From Anaerolinea sp. (GTDB lineage Bacteria > Chloroflexota > Anaerolineae > Anaerolineales > Anaerolineaceae): a stretch of 64,000 nt of DNA. The notes beneath the pieces were generated by a model. That model was not told the DNA's origin and did no database searches. It saw nothing but the letters and a program-made list of their open reading frames with translations. Where the stretch lies: contig JARKPU010000002.1 of the NCBI GenBank assembly GCA_029975055.1, positions 1 to 64,000 on the forward strand, written 5' to 3'. The translations under genes were made by a program, and so were the position numbers. Shown in pieces: positions 8,673-20,100 of this stretch. The stretch's first letter is position 1. Each line of letters opens with the position of its first letter.

Positions 8673-9854
8673 TCAACCCTGGGCGGCTTTTTCTGCAGTC
8701 GTCTCAGGAGCTGGCCGCCCCCCAAGCAGCGCCAGCACCACCAGCGCAAAGGCCATATCCGCCAGCAGAATCACCGCCATCGAGCGCGGCCCGCTGGACT
8801 CGAAGAAATGGCCGATCAACCAGGGGATGAGCATCACCCCCAGGCTTTGCCCGATGGAAAACAGCCCCGTCACGCGCCCGGAGAGCGTCATCAACTGGCC
8901 CGAAAGCACCATCGTGGTCGGATAAATAGACGCCAGAGCGAACCCAAACCCGGCCGAGGTGACCACCACTGCCGCCAGCGAGCGCGGCCAGGCGAGCAGC
9001 GCCAGCAGGCTGAGCAGCGCCCCGGCAAAATCGGCTCGCAGGATGGCCCTGGGGCTGAAACGCAGCGCCAGGGGGATGGCCGCCACCCTGCCCAGGGTGA
9101 GCGCGCCCCAGAAGACCGAGGTCAGGTAAGCCGCCATGGTGGCATCGGCCAGCTTCATTTCGGTCGCATACGTATAAACCCACCCGCCGTAGGCCTGTGA
9201 AGCGCCGTTATAACAGGCAAAAACCAGGCTGATCAGAATAATCAGACGCAAATTGAGCCTGCCGCCGTCTTTGCGGCTCGAGGCGTGCGGCGGCGGGGGG
9301 CTGGGCAAAAAAGCCAGCAGCGCCGTGGGCAGGATGATCACAGCCAGCAGCAGGTAGGTGGAGGTCAGCCCGCCCGGCCGGGTGACGAACTGGGCGATGA
9401 TCACCGGCGTGAGGAAGGTGCCGACCCCAAAGCACAGGTGCAGGGCGCTCATATACGGGCCGACCCGGTCGCCGTGCAGCCACATGATCAGCGCATTGCC
9501 GCCGATGTTCAGCAGGCCCTGCACCGCGCCGATGAGGAACATGGCGCCCGTGAGCAGCCAGAGGAGCGGGAGGTAAGGGGTCAGGGCGGTCAGGCCTGCC
9601 ATGAGGACGATCATCAACGCCATCACCGGGTGGCCGGGGGCGCGATCGTAGATCTCGCCGCCGCCCACCGAACCGACCAGGCTGCCCAGCGAGCGCGCCG
9701 AAAAGAGCACCCCGATCGTTCCGAGCGTGGCTCCCACCTGTCCGGCCAGGCCCGGCAGGGTGGGTCCCAGGGATGCCATGGAGATGCCCATCGCCAGGAA
9801 GGCGGCGTCGTACGTCGCGGAGATGAGGTTTTTGGAACTGGTAATCGTCTGCAT
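8673..9854 (-). CDS. Major facilitator superfamily transporter
   Basis: The product is a 393-residue, about 12-helix MFS carrier. The N-half shows SARSLGSLVGSVGGGEIYDR (MFS motif A position, loop 2-3). A short charged cytoplasmic loop (SSRKDGGR) separates the halves. The LGPTLPGLA and glycine-rich early helices resemble the FucP/MFSD4 sugar-type branch, but the substrate cannot be assigned. A perfect TATAAT (9874-9869) lies 14 nt before the ATG with no Shine-Dalgarno. The gene runs convergent to the APH(9)-like gene and downstream of the cupin gene on the same strand. Confidence 0.85.
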   Translation of the reverse strand: MQTITSSKNLISATYDAAFLAMGISMASLGPTLPGLAGQVGATLGTIGVLFSARSLGSLVGSVGGGEIYDRAPGHPVMALMIVLMAGLTALTPYLPLLWLLTGAMFLIGAVQGLLNIGGNALIMWLHGDRVGPYMSALHLCFGVGTFLTPVIIAQFVTRPGGLTSTYLLLAVIILPTALLAFLPSPPPPHASSRKDGGRLNLRLIILISLVFACYNGASQAYGGWVYTYATEMKLADATMAAYLTSVFWGALTLGRVAAIPLALRFSPRAILRADFAGALLSLLALLAWPRSLAAVVVTSAGFGFALASIYPTTMVLSGQLMTLSGRVTGLFSIGQSLGVMLIPWLIGHFFESSGPRSMAVILLADMAFALVVLALLGGRPAPETTAEKAAQG

Positions 9855-9868
9855 ACTGCGGTGATGGA

Positions 9869-9874
9869 ATTATA
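9869..9874 (-). promoter_or_regulatory. -10 box close to the MFS start codon
   Basis: A perfect TATAAT on the minus strand ends 14 nt before the ATG at 9854, so the 5' leader would be only about 8 nt. No Shine-Dalgarno sequence is seen between them. Confidence 0.5.
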
Positions 9875-9930
9875 TCCCATCCCGCGGCGCGCCAGATGGA
9901 CTGGCTGGCGTAAGAAGGGTCGCCGACCGG

Positions 9931-10401
9931 CTAGCGGCTCGAGGGAGCTTCCAACAGAGAGATCCCGTGATGCTGATGGATTTCGGCGATCCTCTCCGCT
10001 TCAGGCCGGCCGGTGCGGGCGAACTCGGCCGCGCATTCGGCGAAGAACCGCTCAAAACCCGCCGGTGTGGTGATAATCCAATGCCGGGCCGGGGTGGGGC
10101 CGTCATTCCGGTAGGTATGGGGAGTGCCTTTAGGCAGGAATATCACCCCTCCGGGGCGCACTTCGCTCCACTGCCCGCCGACACAGTAGCTGATTTGCCC
10201 TTCGAGTACGATGAAGATTTCATCCTCGCGCTCGTGGACGTGAAACGGCGGCCCTCCCCCTGGGGGCGACCACTCCAGCATCAAGGCCAGCGTTCCGCCG
10301 GTTTGTTCACCCGCGAGGAACACGCTCAACCGGTTGCCAAAAGCAGCGAGCTCAGGCGCGGCATCGGGCTGAACGATCACAGCCAAAGGTGGTTTTGCCA
10401 T
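9931..10401 (-). CDS. Small cupin-domain protein
   Basis: This is a 156-residue single-domain cupin. Motif 1 is PPFHVHEREDEIFIVLEG with the metal-binding His-x-His and Glu, and motif 2 is LPKGTPHTYRNDG with the last histidine. Proteins of this type are metal-dependent enzymes or sugar/small-molecule binders. The start at 10401 is fixed by GGAGGAAG upstream; a longer in-frame reading to 10473 lacks such a site. A GTGGGGC palindrome lies about 130 nt upstream. The precise function is not recognisable. Confidence 0.82.
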   Translation of the reverse strand: MAKPPLAVIVQPDAAPELAAFGNRLSVFLAGEQTGGTLALMLEWSPPGGGPPFHVHEREDEIFIVLEGQISYCVGGQWSEVRPGGVIFLPKGTPHTYRNDGPTPARHWIITTPAGFERFFAECAAEFARTGRPEAERIAEIHQHHGISLLEAPSSR

Positions 10402-10527
10402 GCAGTCTTCCTCCGTAGCAGAGTCTGTGGTTCCGGCCCTCAGCCGGGGGCGGCAGGCCTGCGTTCCGACCACCGCTCCCGGCCGGTTGCGTCCAATTCC
10501 CCCATGCGATCCGATGCATCGATTTCC

Positions 10528-10557
10528 ACAAATTGTGGGGCTTGCCCCACAATTTGT
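10528..10557. repeat. Dispersed GTGGGGC palindrome, copy A
   Basis: A perfect 14-bp inverted repeat (10528-10541 with 10544-10557, 2-nt loop) has core TGTGGGGC/GCCCCACA and A/T-rich flanks. It lies between the lipoprotein and cupin genes and shares its core with copies near 25.2, 28.7 and 49.2 kb. Confidence 0.85.
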
Positions 10558-10599
10558 TAAAGAATTGCAGCATTATCCCCAGCCGAATGGAACCCCGGT

Positions 10600-10977
10600 T
10601 CAGGGCTTCAGCACAAACGTCTGACCGTCGGTAGCTGCCCGCCTGGGCGCACAGCTATCTGATCCGTCGAGCTTGAAAGTCAGGTTCTTGCCGTCATACG
10701 ACCAGGTGTACTTGCCTTCGAAGGGGCATTCATCGGTGCCTTGCTCGATCCAGGAATTCCCCTCAACGCGGTACGTGCCTTTCGCCGCCATCAACCCGCC
10801 CTCGTAATAAGCCCAAGAAAGGTCTTCCTTGAACTCATACTCCTTATTTTGGTCACTCGACAGGCTGAACTTGCCGGTGGGGAATTTCTTCGCCGCAGTC
10901 GGGCTGCACGCGCCAAGCACCAGCGACAGGATGATGGCGGCCAGCGCCCAGATATGGAATGGATTGCGACTCTTCAT
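10600..10977 (-). CDS. Small lipoprotein of unknown function
   Basis: This 125-residue protein has a lipoprotein signal (LSLVLGAC, Cys24). The mature part alternates charged beta-strand-like segments (KFSLSSDQNKEYEF, GTYRVEGNSW, KYTWSYDGKNLTF) and has two further cysteines, suggesting a small lipocalin-like beta barrel. I do not recognise a family. GGAGGTTGAC precedes the ATG. It is divergent from the large XRE-NB-ARC regulator, with 156 nt between them. Confidence 0.75.
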   Translation of the reverse strand: MKSRNPFHIWALAAIILSLVLGACSPTAAKKFPTGKFSLSSDQNKEYEFKEDLSWAYYEGGLMAAKGTYRVEGNSWIEQGTDECPFEGKYTWSYDGKNLTFKLDGSDSCAPRRAATDGQTFVLKP

Positions 10978-11133
10978 GTCAACCTCCAGGTCAATCGATT
11001 TATGAACCGGTATCAGACCATTCGCCTCGCTAGATCATCTTACGTAAACCACCGCCCGCATTGGTCACTACTATCGCTACAAAAAGTGTGACAATTTTGG
11101 TAAAATTAATAGGATAAAAGGAAGCCGCCAGGG

Positions 11134-13725
11134 ATGCTAAAGCAACGCGCGTTTGGAGAATGGCTGGCACATCGCCGAAAGACATTGGACCTTACCCAAA
11201 AGGAGCTGGCCCGGCGCGTAGGATATTCAACTGCCACGATTCGCAAAATCGAAGCCGAAGAGCGCCGCCCATCCGCGCAGATAGCCGTCAAGCTGGCGGA
11301 AATCCTCGAAATCCCACCCCTCGAGCGTGCAAAATTCCTCCTCTTTGCGCGCGGAGACTGGCATTCTGCCCCGGTTGAAACCGTCGTAGAAGCCCCCTGG
11401 CGAGATGCCCCCACGTTGGCAAGGCGCAGCCTGCCCGCGTCCGTCACTTCGCTGGTGGGCCGTGAAAAGGAGATCGAAGCCGTCTGCGCGCATCTACGGG
11501 ATGCGAAGATCCGGCTCCTCAGCATCATCGGCCCGCCCGGTATCGGCAAAACCCGCCTGGCTTTGGAGGCAGCGCGCATGCTCGAAGCCGGCTTCCATGG
11601 CGGTGCCTTCTTCATCACCCTGGAGTTCATTGATAACCCCGCCCAGCTGCCTTGCGCAGTGTTCCAGGCATTGGGGTTGGTGGAAGACGCGCATACCCCG
11701 CTCGAAACCCGGTTGATCGAAACACTGGCAGAAAGGCAAGTGCTGCTGGTGTTGGATAACTGCGAGCACGTGATCCATGCAGCAGCCGGCTTCGCATCCA
11801 GCCTGTTGACCGCCTGCCCGGGTGTGAAAATCCTTGCCACCAGCCGCGAGGCGCTGCGCTGCCCAGGCGAATGGGTTTATGCCATCCCCGCTCTGAGCCT
11901 GCCCGGCAAGAACCCGGCGGAGGAGCCTTCCGCCGGGCCGACCCCGCCCGCCGTGAAGCTCTTCGAAGAACGGGCGCGCGCCGTCCACTCGGAATTCAAG
12001 ATCACTTCAGGGAACTATCAGGCGGTTGCTTCCATTTGTTCCAGGCTGGATGGCCTGCCCCTGGCCATCGAGATCATCGCCGCGCGCATGCGCGTCATGG
12101 CTCCACAGGCGCTGCTCGAGCAGCTGACCGATGCGCTTGTGCTTTCAGCCAACGGCATGCGGGCAGTCTCGGGGCGCCAAAAGACCCTCAACCAGGCCAT
12201 CGGCTGGAGCTACTCGCAGCTTTCGGCGGACGAACAGAAGCTGTTCGCGTGCCTCTCTGTGTTTTCGGGCGGGTTCTCATTAAAAGCCGCCGATGCTGCG
12301 CTTGGCTGCCTGTTCGAGCATCAATCAATCGCGGAGTTGGTCATTTCTCTTTCCGATAAATCTCTTTTACAGCGCAGTTTTGACGGCCATGGCGAAGCAC
12401 GGTTCAACTTCCTGGTAACCATCCGCCAATATGCGCAAAACGCCCTGCGCGAGATGTCGCTCGAGCGCGAAGCAAGGAACTGCCACCTGGCATATTTCCT
12501 CGCGTTCATGGAACAGGCCGAGCAGGCTATCCGCGGCCCGCTCCAGGCGGAATGGATTGACCGAATCGATCTCGAGCAAGAGAACATCCACTCGGCGCTC
12601 GATTGGGCAGCGAGCGACCGCCAGGCCGGCCCCGCACTGCGCATGCTCTGCGCCCTGGGCTGGCCCTGGGAAATCCGCAATTATCTCAACGAAGCCCGCG
12701 CCTGGTTTGAAAGGGCGCGCACCTTGCCGGGGGTCGAGCGCTTCCAGGCGGTGTATGGCAGGCTGCTCGGCCACATTGGGCGGCAAAGCTGGCTGCGCGG
12801 AGAATATGCCGAAGCCCACGCCTTCCTTGAAGAAAGCAAGGCCATCTTCACAGCCCTGGGGAAGGAAGGCGAGCGCGACCTGGGATTTGTGCTCAACTGG
12901 CTGGGCCTGCTGGCTCAGTTTGCCGATGGCGACCCCGACACAGCCGGCGCGCTCTTCAGGCAGGCTTTGAGGATCTTCGAAAAGTTGAATGAGATCGAAG
13001 GAATCGCCCTCAGCACGTTCCACCTGGGATTCAACGAACCGAATGATGACCTGGCTCTCTCGACCCTTGAGCGCAGCCTGGGATTGTTCCAACAGACGGG
13101 CGACCAGTTTTTCATCGCCAGGTCATCCAGCTTCATCGGCTCCATCTATTTCCGCCGGCGTTCTTACGATCAGGCAAGGCTCTACTTCGAACAGGCGCTA
13201 TCGACCGACCGGCAGCTCAAACACTGGGATGGCATTGTGGAAGGGTGGAACAGCCTGGGCAGGATCCACCTGGCACAGGGGGAGCATGGAGAGGCGGGGG
13301 AGTGCTTCTCAACAAGCCTTGCCATCGGCGAAGAACACGGCATATTTCCGTTCGAGACGTACTTTCTGGCGGGGTTGCTGGCCTTGCATCGAAAGGATTA
13401 CCCCGACGCCCGTAACCGTTTCCTTTCCCTGCTCAAACGGGCACACCAGCCTCAGATCAGTCCACACCTGGGAGAGATCCTCACCGCGCTGGCCGCCACA
13501 GCGGCCGGGGCAGGCCGCCCGATGCTCGCGTTGCAGGTAGCCGGCGCAGTAGCTGCGCACTTCGCGTCCGCCGGAGGCCGTTTCACCTCTGAAAGTGAAA
13601 ATACGCTGCTTGCGGCTTTTCTGAATGAGGCCCGCCTTGAACTTGGCGAGGCAGTCAGCCGCGATGTTCAGGCAGAAGGCTGCCGGATGACGCTCGAGCA
13701 GGCAGCAGCCCTGGCCATGCAGTGA
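11134..13725 (+). CDS. XRE-NB-ARC-TPR (STAND-type) transcriptional regulator
   Basis: This is an 863-residue regulator. Residues 1-75 form an XRE helix-turn-helix (LTQKELARRVGYSTATIRKIE). An NB-ARC ATPase follows at about 95-440, with Walker A GPPGIGKT (Lys139), Walker B VLLVLDNCEH (Asp208), sensor ILATSREALR and the GLPLAIE motif. The rest (about 450-863) is helical with tetratricopeptide-like repeats. STAND proteins of this build switch from an ADP-bound closed form to an ATP-bound oligomer when the repeat domain senses a ligand. Here the output is DNA binding. A possible promoter (GTGACA-16-TAGGAT, 11088-11115) precedes it. The regulon and ligand are unknown. Defence-type STAND proteins usually carry a nuclease or protease effector, which is absent. 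Confidence 0.85.
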   Translation: MLKQRAFGEWLAHRRKTLDLTQKELARRVGYSTATIRKIEAEERRPSAQIAVKLAEILEIPPLERAKFLLFARGDWHSAPVETVVEAPWRDAPTLARRSLPASVTSLVGREKEIEAVCAHLRDAKIRLLSIIGPPGIGKTRLALEAARMLEAGFHGGAFFITLEFIDNPAQLPCAVFQALGLVEDAHTPLETRLIETLAERQVLLVLDNCEHVIHAAAGFASSLLTACPGVKILATSREALRCPGEWVYAIPALSLPGKNPAEEPSAGPTPPAVKLFEERARAVHSEFKITSGNYQAVASICSRLDGLPLAIEIIAARMRVMAPQALLEQLTDALVLSANGMRAVSGRQKTLNQAIGWSYSQLSADEQKLFACLSVFSGGFSLKAADAALGCLFEHQSIAELVISLSDKSLLQRSFDGHGEARFNFLVTIRQYAQNALREMSLEREARNCHLAYFLAFMEQAEQAIRGPLQAEWIDRIDLEQENIHSALDWAASDRQAGPALRMLCALGWPWEIRNYLNEARAWFERARTLPGVERFQAVYGRLLGHIGRQSWLRGEYAEAHAFLEESKAIFTALGKEGERDLGFVLNWLGLLAQFADGDPDTAGALFRQALRIFEKLNEIEGIALSTFHLGFNEPNDDLALSTLERSLGLFQQTGDQFFIARSSSFIGSIYFRRRSYDQARLYFEQALSTDRQLKHWDGIVEGWNSLGRIHLAQGEHGEAGECFSTSLAIGEEHGIFPFETYFLAGLLALHRKDYPDARNRFLSLLKRAHQPQISPHLGEILTALAATAAGAGRPMLALQVAGAVAAHFASAGGRFTSESENTLLAAFLNEARLELGEAVSRDVQAEGCRMTLEQAAALAMQ

Positions 13726-13835
13726 ACCCGCAGGGCAATTCACCATGAACTGGCGGAAAACGAGCATAAAAAGTGTAATGCAAGTGAATCGCTGTACCGA
13801 AACTGCTTAATAAAAACTGCCTATTCTTATGGTAA

Positions 13836-13841
13836 TATAAT
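13836..13841 (+). promoter_or_regulatory. -10 candidate for the 2299-residue exported protein gene
   Basis: A perfect TATAAT lies in an AT-rich stretch about 280 nt before the ATG. A convincing -35 box is not visible. If used, transcription starts near 13848 and produces the structured leader described next. Confidence 0.45.
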
Positions 13842-13847
13842 GGATAT

Positions 13848-14124
13848 CCCTGATTAATGGTAACAGTGGAATACAAGGGGGCAGTGAACTAAGAATCGAG
13901 CCTGGTCGCACAGCTTGCAAGCCACACTGTAAGCCAAGATTCTTAGGGAGCCAGTTGCGAAACCGACCTGCCTGACGGGGGTGTTGACACAGGGGCGGTC
14001 GTTCTTCTATTTGCATCATCTTTATTAATCGTACGACCTTCCGGGCTGTCCCGCATCGAAGTCTCAACACCTGAATGGTTTTCCTGGGGCCCTTCCAGGA
14101 ATTTACCCGATTAAGGAGCAGACC
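13848..14124 (+). promoter_or_regulatory. Structured 5' leader, possibly an unidentified regulatory RNA
   Basis: This gene-free stretch can fold extensively. A perfect 9-bp stem joins 13889-13897 (CTAAGAATC) and 13938-13946. The sequence GGTCG at 13997-14001 can pair either with CGACC at 13964-13968 or with CGACC at 14034-14038, so two exclusive folds are possible. GTGTTGACAC (13981-13990) is itself a small palindrome. The AGCCAG...ACCTGCC stretch recalls a cobalamin B12 box but is interrupted and lacks the rest of that aptamer. A riboswitch or thermosensor is inferred; the class is unknown. Confidence 0.4.
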
Positions 14125-17100
14125 ATGTTTCGACACACGCCCAGGAAAACCGCCGTTGCCCGACTCTTCCAGGCTGTCATTCTTTGCGCGCTTGTCACGG
14201 GGTTGATCGCCTTCCCGGGGGTGCCTCTCCACACCGCCCAGGCCGAAGCGACCCAATCAGCCACGGCTCTGGTGCTGGTGAATTCAACCAGTGCGGATTA
14301 CGCCGATTTCACCCACTACATTCAGCCCTACCTGGATCACTTCGGTGTGCCTTACACCGTGCTGGATATTTCCACGGCTCCTGTCCCGTCAACGCTCAAC
14401 TACGCGGCGATCGTCATCGGACACCGCAGCCTGGATACCGCCGGAGCGCTACTCGATACCACCGAACAGGGGTATATCACCGCGGCGGTCAACGGCGGGG
14501 TGGGGCTGGTCAACTTCGATAACAATCTTTCCGCCGACGGCAGCACCGGGCGGTATGCCTTCATCAATGACGTCTTTACCTTCGGCTACAACGGGGTCGT
14601 CAGCGGTTCAGGCGTGACCTTTGGCAACCCGGCATCCAACTACATCATCCAGAACCACACCAATGGGCAGACCATCACCACCGGCCAGATGAAGCTGGCC
14701 GGGATCACCCTCCCCGGTGATGTGACTGCCCTGGCCGCGAGCGGCTCGCAGCCCTTCCTGGCGGTGACGACTTACGGCGCGGGCCGCGCGGTGCAGTTCG
14801 GCAGCTATGATTGGATCTCATTCGCCGTCAAAGGCCCGCTCTACGGCCTCGACGACCTGTTCTGGCGCAGCATCGTCTGGGCGGCGCGCAAGCCGTTCGT
14901 CATGCAGGGACTGCCGCCGTTCGTCACCATGCGCATGGACGATACCTCCGGCCCGCTGTGGTGGATCCATACCGCCAGCGATAACGGCTTCGTCCCGTGG
15001 GCGGGCATCTTCACCAACGATATCGATGCAACCGAAGCCGCCGACCTTTCGGCGCTGGTGCTCGGCGGCAAGGCCACCACCACCATCCACGCTTTTAACA
15101 ACGATCTGGGCCGGTTCTTCTACTTCGATCACAACAATAAACAGAATTTCTCCGATTCCGTCATGGCCGCCAATTACGCCGAGGCGACGGCCTGGTTCAA
15201 CGACCGGAACATCCCGATCGGCAAGTACGTGACCCCGCATTACTACGAAATCGGCAGCAATGCATTTGGCGGCCTGCAAACCTGGGGAACCACCTACATT
15301 TCCACCACGATGGACCCGGGGCAGCCTGAGACGGCAGACCTGCCGGCGGTGACTCAATGGATGCAGGCCGGGCCGTTCCGCAAGTATGAGACCGGCCCGA
15401 TGGATGCAGGCGAAACCGTCTATTATGCCGACTACGTGACCATCCCGGGACACCCTGAACTGAACAACAAATTCTTCAACTGCATCACCGAAGTCCGCGA
15501 TATCACCGGCTATGAATGGCTGGGCTATGGGCGCACAGGTGTGCAAACCGCCATCGCCGACGGCACCGAGTGGTTGAAACGCCCGCTGGACAGCATGGCC
15601 ATTGCGACGCTCTTCAGCCATGAGTACACGTTCATCAGCGGGATGAGCCAGTCTGACTGGAACACGATTCTCCAGGGCATTCGATCGAACATCACCGACG
15701 CCGGATACAACCCGGAATTCGTCTCGATGGATTATGCCTGCGCCTATGCCCGCGCCGTACATGACAGCGACATCTCGAGCGCCGCCTACGACCCGGCCGA
15801 CAAGAAAGTGTATGTCGACTTCACCGGCGCAGCCGAAATCGCCACGCGTTATTACGTCTTTACCGAGGAGAACGGGAACATCATCGGGCGCATGGCCCCG
15901 GTGAGCGCATTTAGCGGAACCAACTCCGCCAATTACTACACGCAGCCCGGGGTGCTGGATCACATCACCGTCTCGCCTGGAAGCGCCAATGTCCTCACCG
16001 GCGCCACGCAGCAGTTCACCGCCCAGGGGTATGACGCCGATAATTACCCGATTTACGGATTGCCCATCACCTGGTCGGTCAGCGGCGGTGGCACAATCAA
16101 TCCGGCCGGCCTGTACACCGCCGGGGAAAGCACCGGATCCGTCACGGTCACCGCCACCTCGGGCACCATCAGCGGTACGGCCACGGTTCAGGTCGTCGAT
16201 ACCGTCCCGCCCGCCGTCCAATGGGTGAACCCCGCCGGCGGGGCGAACGGCATTGCGCCTAATGCGGTCGTCAGCGCCAGGTTCAACAAGGCCATGGACG
16301 CCGCGACGATCACGACCGCGACGTTTACGCTGAAAGACCCATCCAACACCCCTGTGCCGGCAACGGTCAGCTACAATGCCGCCACCCACACCGCCAGCCT
16401 CACGCCCGGCTCGGCCCTGGCGTATAACACCCTCTACACTGCAACCATCACCGGTGGAGATGCGGGTGTGAAGGACACGAACGCGAATGCCATGGCAGCC
16501 GATTACACCTGGAGCTTCACCACCCAGGGGGTTCCGCCGGATGTCGGTCCGGGCGGGCCGATCCTGGTCATCGCGAGCGGCGCCAACCCCTTCAGCCGCT
16601 ATTATGGCGAAATCCTGCTTTCGGAAGGGCTGAACGAATACTACGTCACAGATATCACCCATGTGAATTCGACCTTGCTGCAAAATTACCAGGTGGTAAT
16701 CCTGGGCGAAATGGCGCTTGACACATCGCAGGTAACTCTGTTGAGCGATTGGGTGACCGCAGGCGGGAACCTGATCGCCATGCGGCCGGATGCCGACCTG
16801 GCCTCTCTGCTCGGCCTGACCTCAGCCGGGGGAAGCCTTTCGAACGCCTATCTGAAGGTGGATACGTCATCCGGCCCGGGGGTCGGCATCGTCTCGGAGA
16901 CGATTCAATTCCACGGCGCGGCCGACCGCTACACCGCCTCAGGCGCCACCGTGCTGGCTACGCTGTATTCGGATGCTACCACCCCCACTTCGTACCCGGC
17001 CGTGACGCTCATCCAGGTGGGGGCCAACGGCGGGCATGCGGCGGCCTTCACCTATGACCTGGCCCGCTCGGTGGTCTATACCCGCCAGGGCAACCCCGCC

Positions 17101-20100
17101 TGGGCAGGCGACGAGCGCGACGGTGAAACCCCCATCCGCTCGGACGACCTGTTCTACGGCGCAAAGAGCGGTGATATCCAGCCGGATTGGGTTAACCTGA
17201 GCAAAGTCGCCATCCCGCAGGCCGATGAGCAGCAGCGCCTGCTGGCCAATATGATCCTCGCCATGAACCTTGACCAGGCTCCCCTGCCGCGTTTCTGGTA
17301 CCTGCCGCGCGGAGAAAGGGCCGCCGTGGTGCTGACGAGCGACGACCACAACAGCACCAATATCCCGGCCACCCTGGAATATTTCAAAGGAATCAGCGCT
17401 GCGGGCTGCTCTGTGGATGACTGGGAGTGCGTGCGGTCGAGCTTCTACCTGTCCAGCAACTCCCTGCTAAGCTCGGCGGAAGCCTTGAGCTATTCTGCCG
17501 AGGGCTTCGACATTGGCGCGCATATCGATACAAGCTGCGAAAATTTCACTCCCGCATCGCTCATTTCCGCCTACACCACCCAGCTCCAGGCATTTGCAGA
17601 AAAATTCCCCGGGCTCGCCGCCCCCGTCAGCGAGCGCACGCATTGCGTGGTGTGGAGCGATTGGGACTCGCAGCCGCTGGTGAAGGCCCAGAACAGCATT
17701 CGCCTGGACACCGATTATTATTACTGGCCGCCGGAATGGATCTTGGACCGGCCCGGTTTCTTCACCGGCTCGGGCATGCCCCAGCGCTTCGCCTCTTCGG
17801 ACGGTACGCTCATTGACGTGTACCAGGCCCCCACCCAGATGACCGACGAAAGCGGCCAGACCTACCCGTACACAATCGACACGCTGCTCGACCGTGCCGT
17901 TGGCTCCGAAGGTTATTACGGGGTCTTTACGGCAAACAATCACACCGATTCCGGCGTTCCAGGGAACCTGTCCGACCTGATCCGTTCCGCACAGGCCAGG
18001 GGCGTGCCGCTCATCTCCGCGCGCCAGCTGGCGACCTGGCTTGATGGACGCAATGCATCCAGTTTTGGAGCGATCACCTGGGATTCCGGCCAGTTGAGCT
18101 TCTCGGTTGTTCGAGCCGCGGGCGCCAACGGCCTGCGGGGCATGCTGCCCAGGTTCAGCGCTTCGGGCCCGCTTCTTTCCCTCTACCGCGATGGATCGCC
18201 GGTGTCTTATGCCATAGAAACGATCAAGGGGGTGCAATATGCCGCCTTCGATGCGCTTTCGGGCAGCTACCAGGCCAGCTACGGCGCCGACACCACCCCC
18301 CCGGTGATCTCCAATCGCGCGGCTGCAACCACGTATGACACGGCCACCCTCACCTGGACGACAAACGAGCCGGCCACCTCGCGCGTGGATTACGGCACTT
18401 CGCCGGATTCACTGAATTTAAATATCAGCAACGCCGCCTACACACTCGACCACTCCCTTCAACTCACCGGCCTGCTCCCCAATACGACCTATTATTACCG
18501 CGTCAGTTCCACCGATGAGAGCAGCAACACGGCCGCCGACCCCAACCCGCCTGACTCGCCCGCCTCGTTCACCACGCCGGTAAAGCCGCTGGGCGACGAC
18601 CTCGCCTCGGAATTCGGCGCGGGGCAATCGAGCTGCGCTTACGTGGCCCAAATGGTTGATGGCGAGCTCATCCTCCCGCCGCTGGTCGGCGCGGAATTCT
18701 CCGGCAGCGCCCTGCCGGAAGGTTGGACTTCCTCCCTCTGGCCCGGCGGCGATGGGAGCGTGACGGTGGGCGGAGGGAGCGTTCAATTGGACGAAGCGCT
18801 GTTGGCCACAGAGGCTGCCTACACCGCGGGCCGTGTGCTGGACTTCGTCGCCACCCTCCAGCCCAACGTGTTGAACCATGCCGGGTTCGCCATTGACTTT
18901 GATGCGGACCTGAACTGGGCGGCCTTCTCCATGGGGTCTTCTCCGGGAAGCGCAATCATTGCCCGCACGGCGGTGAACGGGATGCCAACCGAAACGATAA
19001 CTTCGAAACTGGCCGGAGTGCCTCATCATTTTCGCATCGTGTGGGGCGAGGCATCGGTCGTGTATTACATTGATGATATGCTCACCCCGGTGGCTTCCCA
19101 CACCGCAGCTTTCACCGAGCCGCTCAAACTGGCCTTCAGCGACCTCACCATCGGGGCTGCCGACCACACGAAGAAGCTGGCCCTCGATTGGGCAAGGCTC
19201 AGCCCATACGCCAGCCCTTGCACCTTCACCTCGCAGGTTTTCGATGCGGGCGAAGCCGTCTATTGGAAGTCCCTCACCTGGACGAGCAGCTCTCCTTCGG
19301 GTCTTGCGTTCAGCTACCGCTTCGGGGATAGCGCCACGCCCGATGGCAGCTGGTCGCAGTGGGTCGCCGTCCCTGCCAGCGGGCTGCCGATCTCAGGGCG
19401 GGGGCGCTATGCCCAGTACAGCGTTGTGCTCGCCACCGCCGACCCGGGCATAACGCCCGATGTGCAGGACGTCTTCTTCAGCTTCGAGACCGTGCCGGAT
19501 ACAACCGGGCCGGTGATCACCGCGCGCGACCCCGCCCCGGATGCCGTCGAAGTACCGCGGACTCAGGCAATCACAATCACTTTCGATGAGGTGCTCGATC
19601 CAGCCACGGTGACTTCCGCTTCGGTGTACCTGCGCAAGCAGGGCAGCACGCAGAACGTCGCTGCCACGCTCACGCTGGCCGGGAACGTGGTCGGCCTCGC
19701 GCCTTCCTCGCCGCTAGACGTGGGCACCGACTACAACGTTACCGTCACCTCAACGGTGGCCGACCTGTTGGGGAACCCCACCGCCCCGGCGACCTGGAAG
19801 TTCACCACCGGGCTGGCCGTGCTCGTCGATAGCTCCCTGGCCGATTTCTCGGCCGGCAGCGGGACCTGCCAGGTGACGGATACCGGCGGAGGTGAAGTGC
19901 GCCTGGCCCCGGTCGCCGATTACGCGTTCGATGGTGCCGGCCTGCCCGACGGGTGGGCGTGGCAGCAATGGGATAACGGAACGGCAACAGTCTCCGGCGG
20001 GCAGCTGGTGGTGAACGGCGCCGACGCCGGTACGACCGCTGCTTACAGCTCCGGCCGGGTGCTCGAGTTCACCGCCACGTTCACCGCCGATACATTCCAG

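Noticed and set aside
13938..13985. Cobalamin riboswitch
   Set aside because: AGCCAG and ACCTGCC are present but separated by extra bases, and the upstream conserved blocks of the aptamer are absent.
13984..14013. TTGACA-18-TATTTG promoter for the giant gene
   Set aside because: TTGACA lies in a small palindrome and the -10 is poor; the TATAAT at 13836 is better.
14818..16683. 621-codon open frame on the minus strand
   Set aside because: Antisense to the giant exported protein; no credible start or domain.
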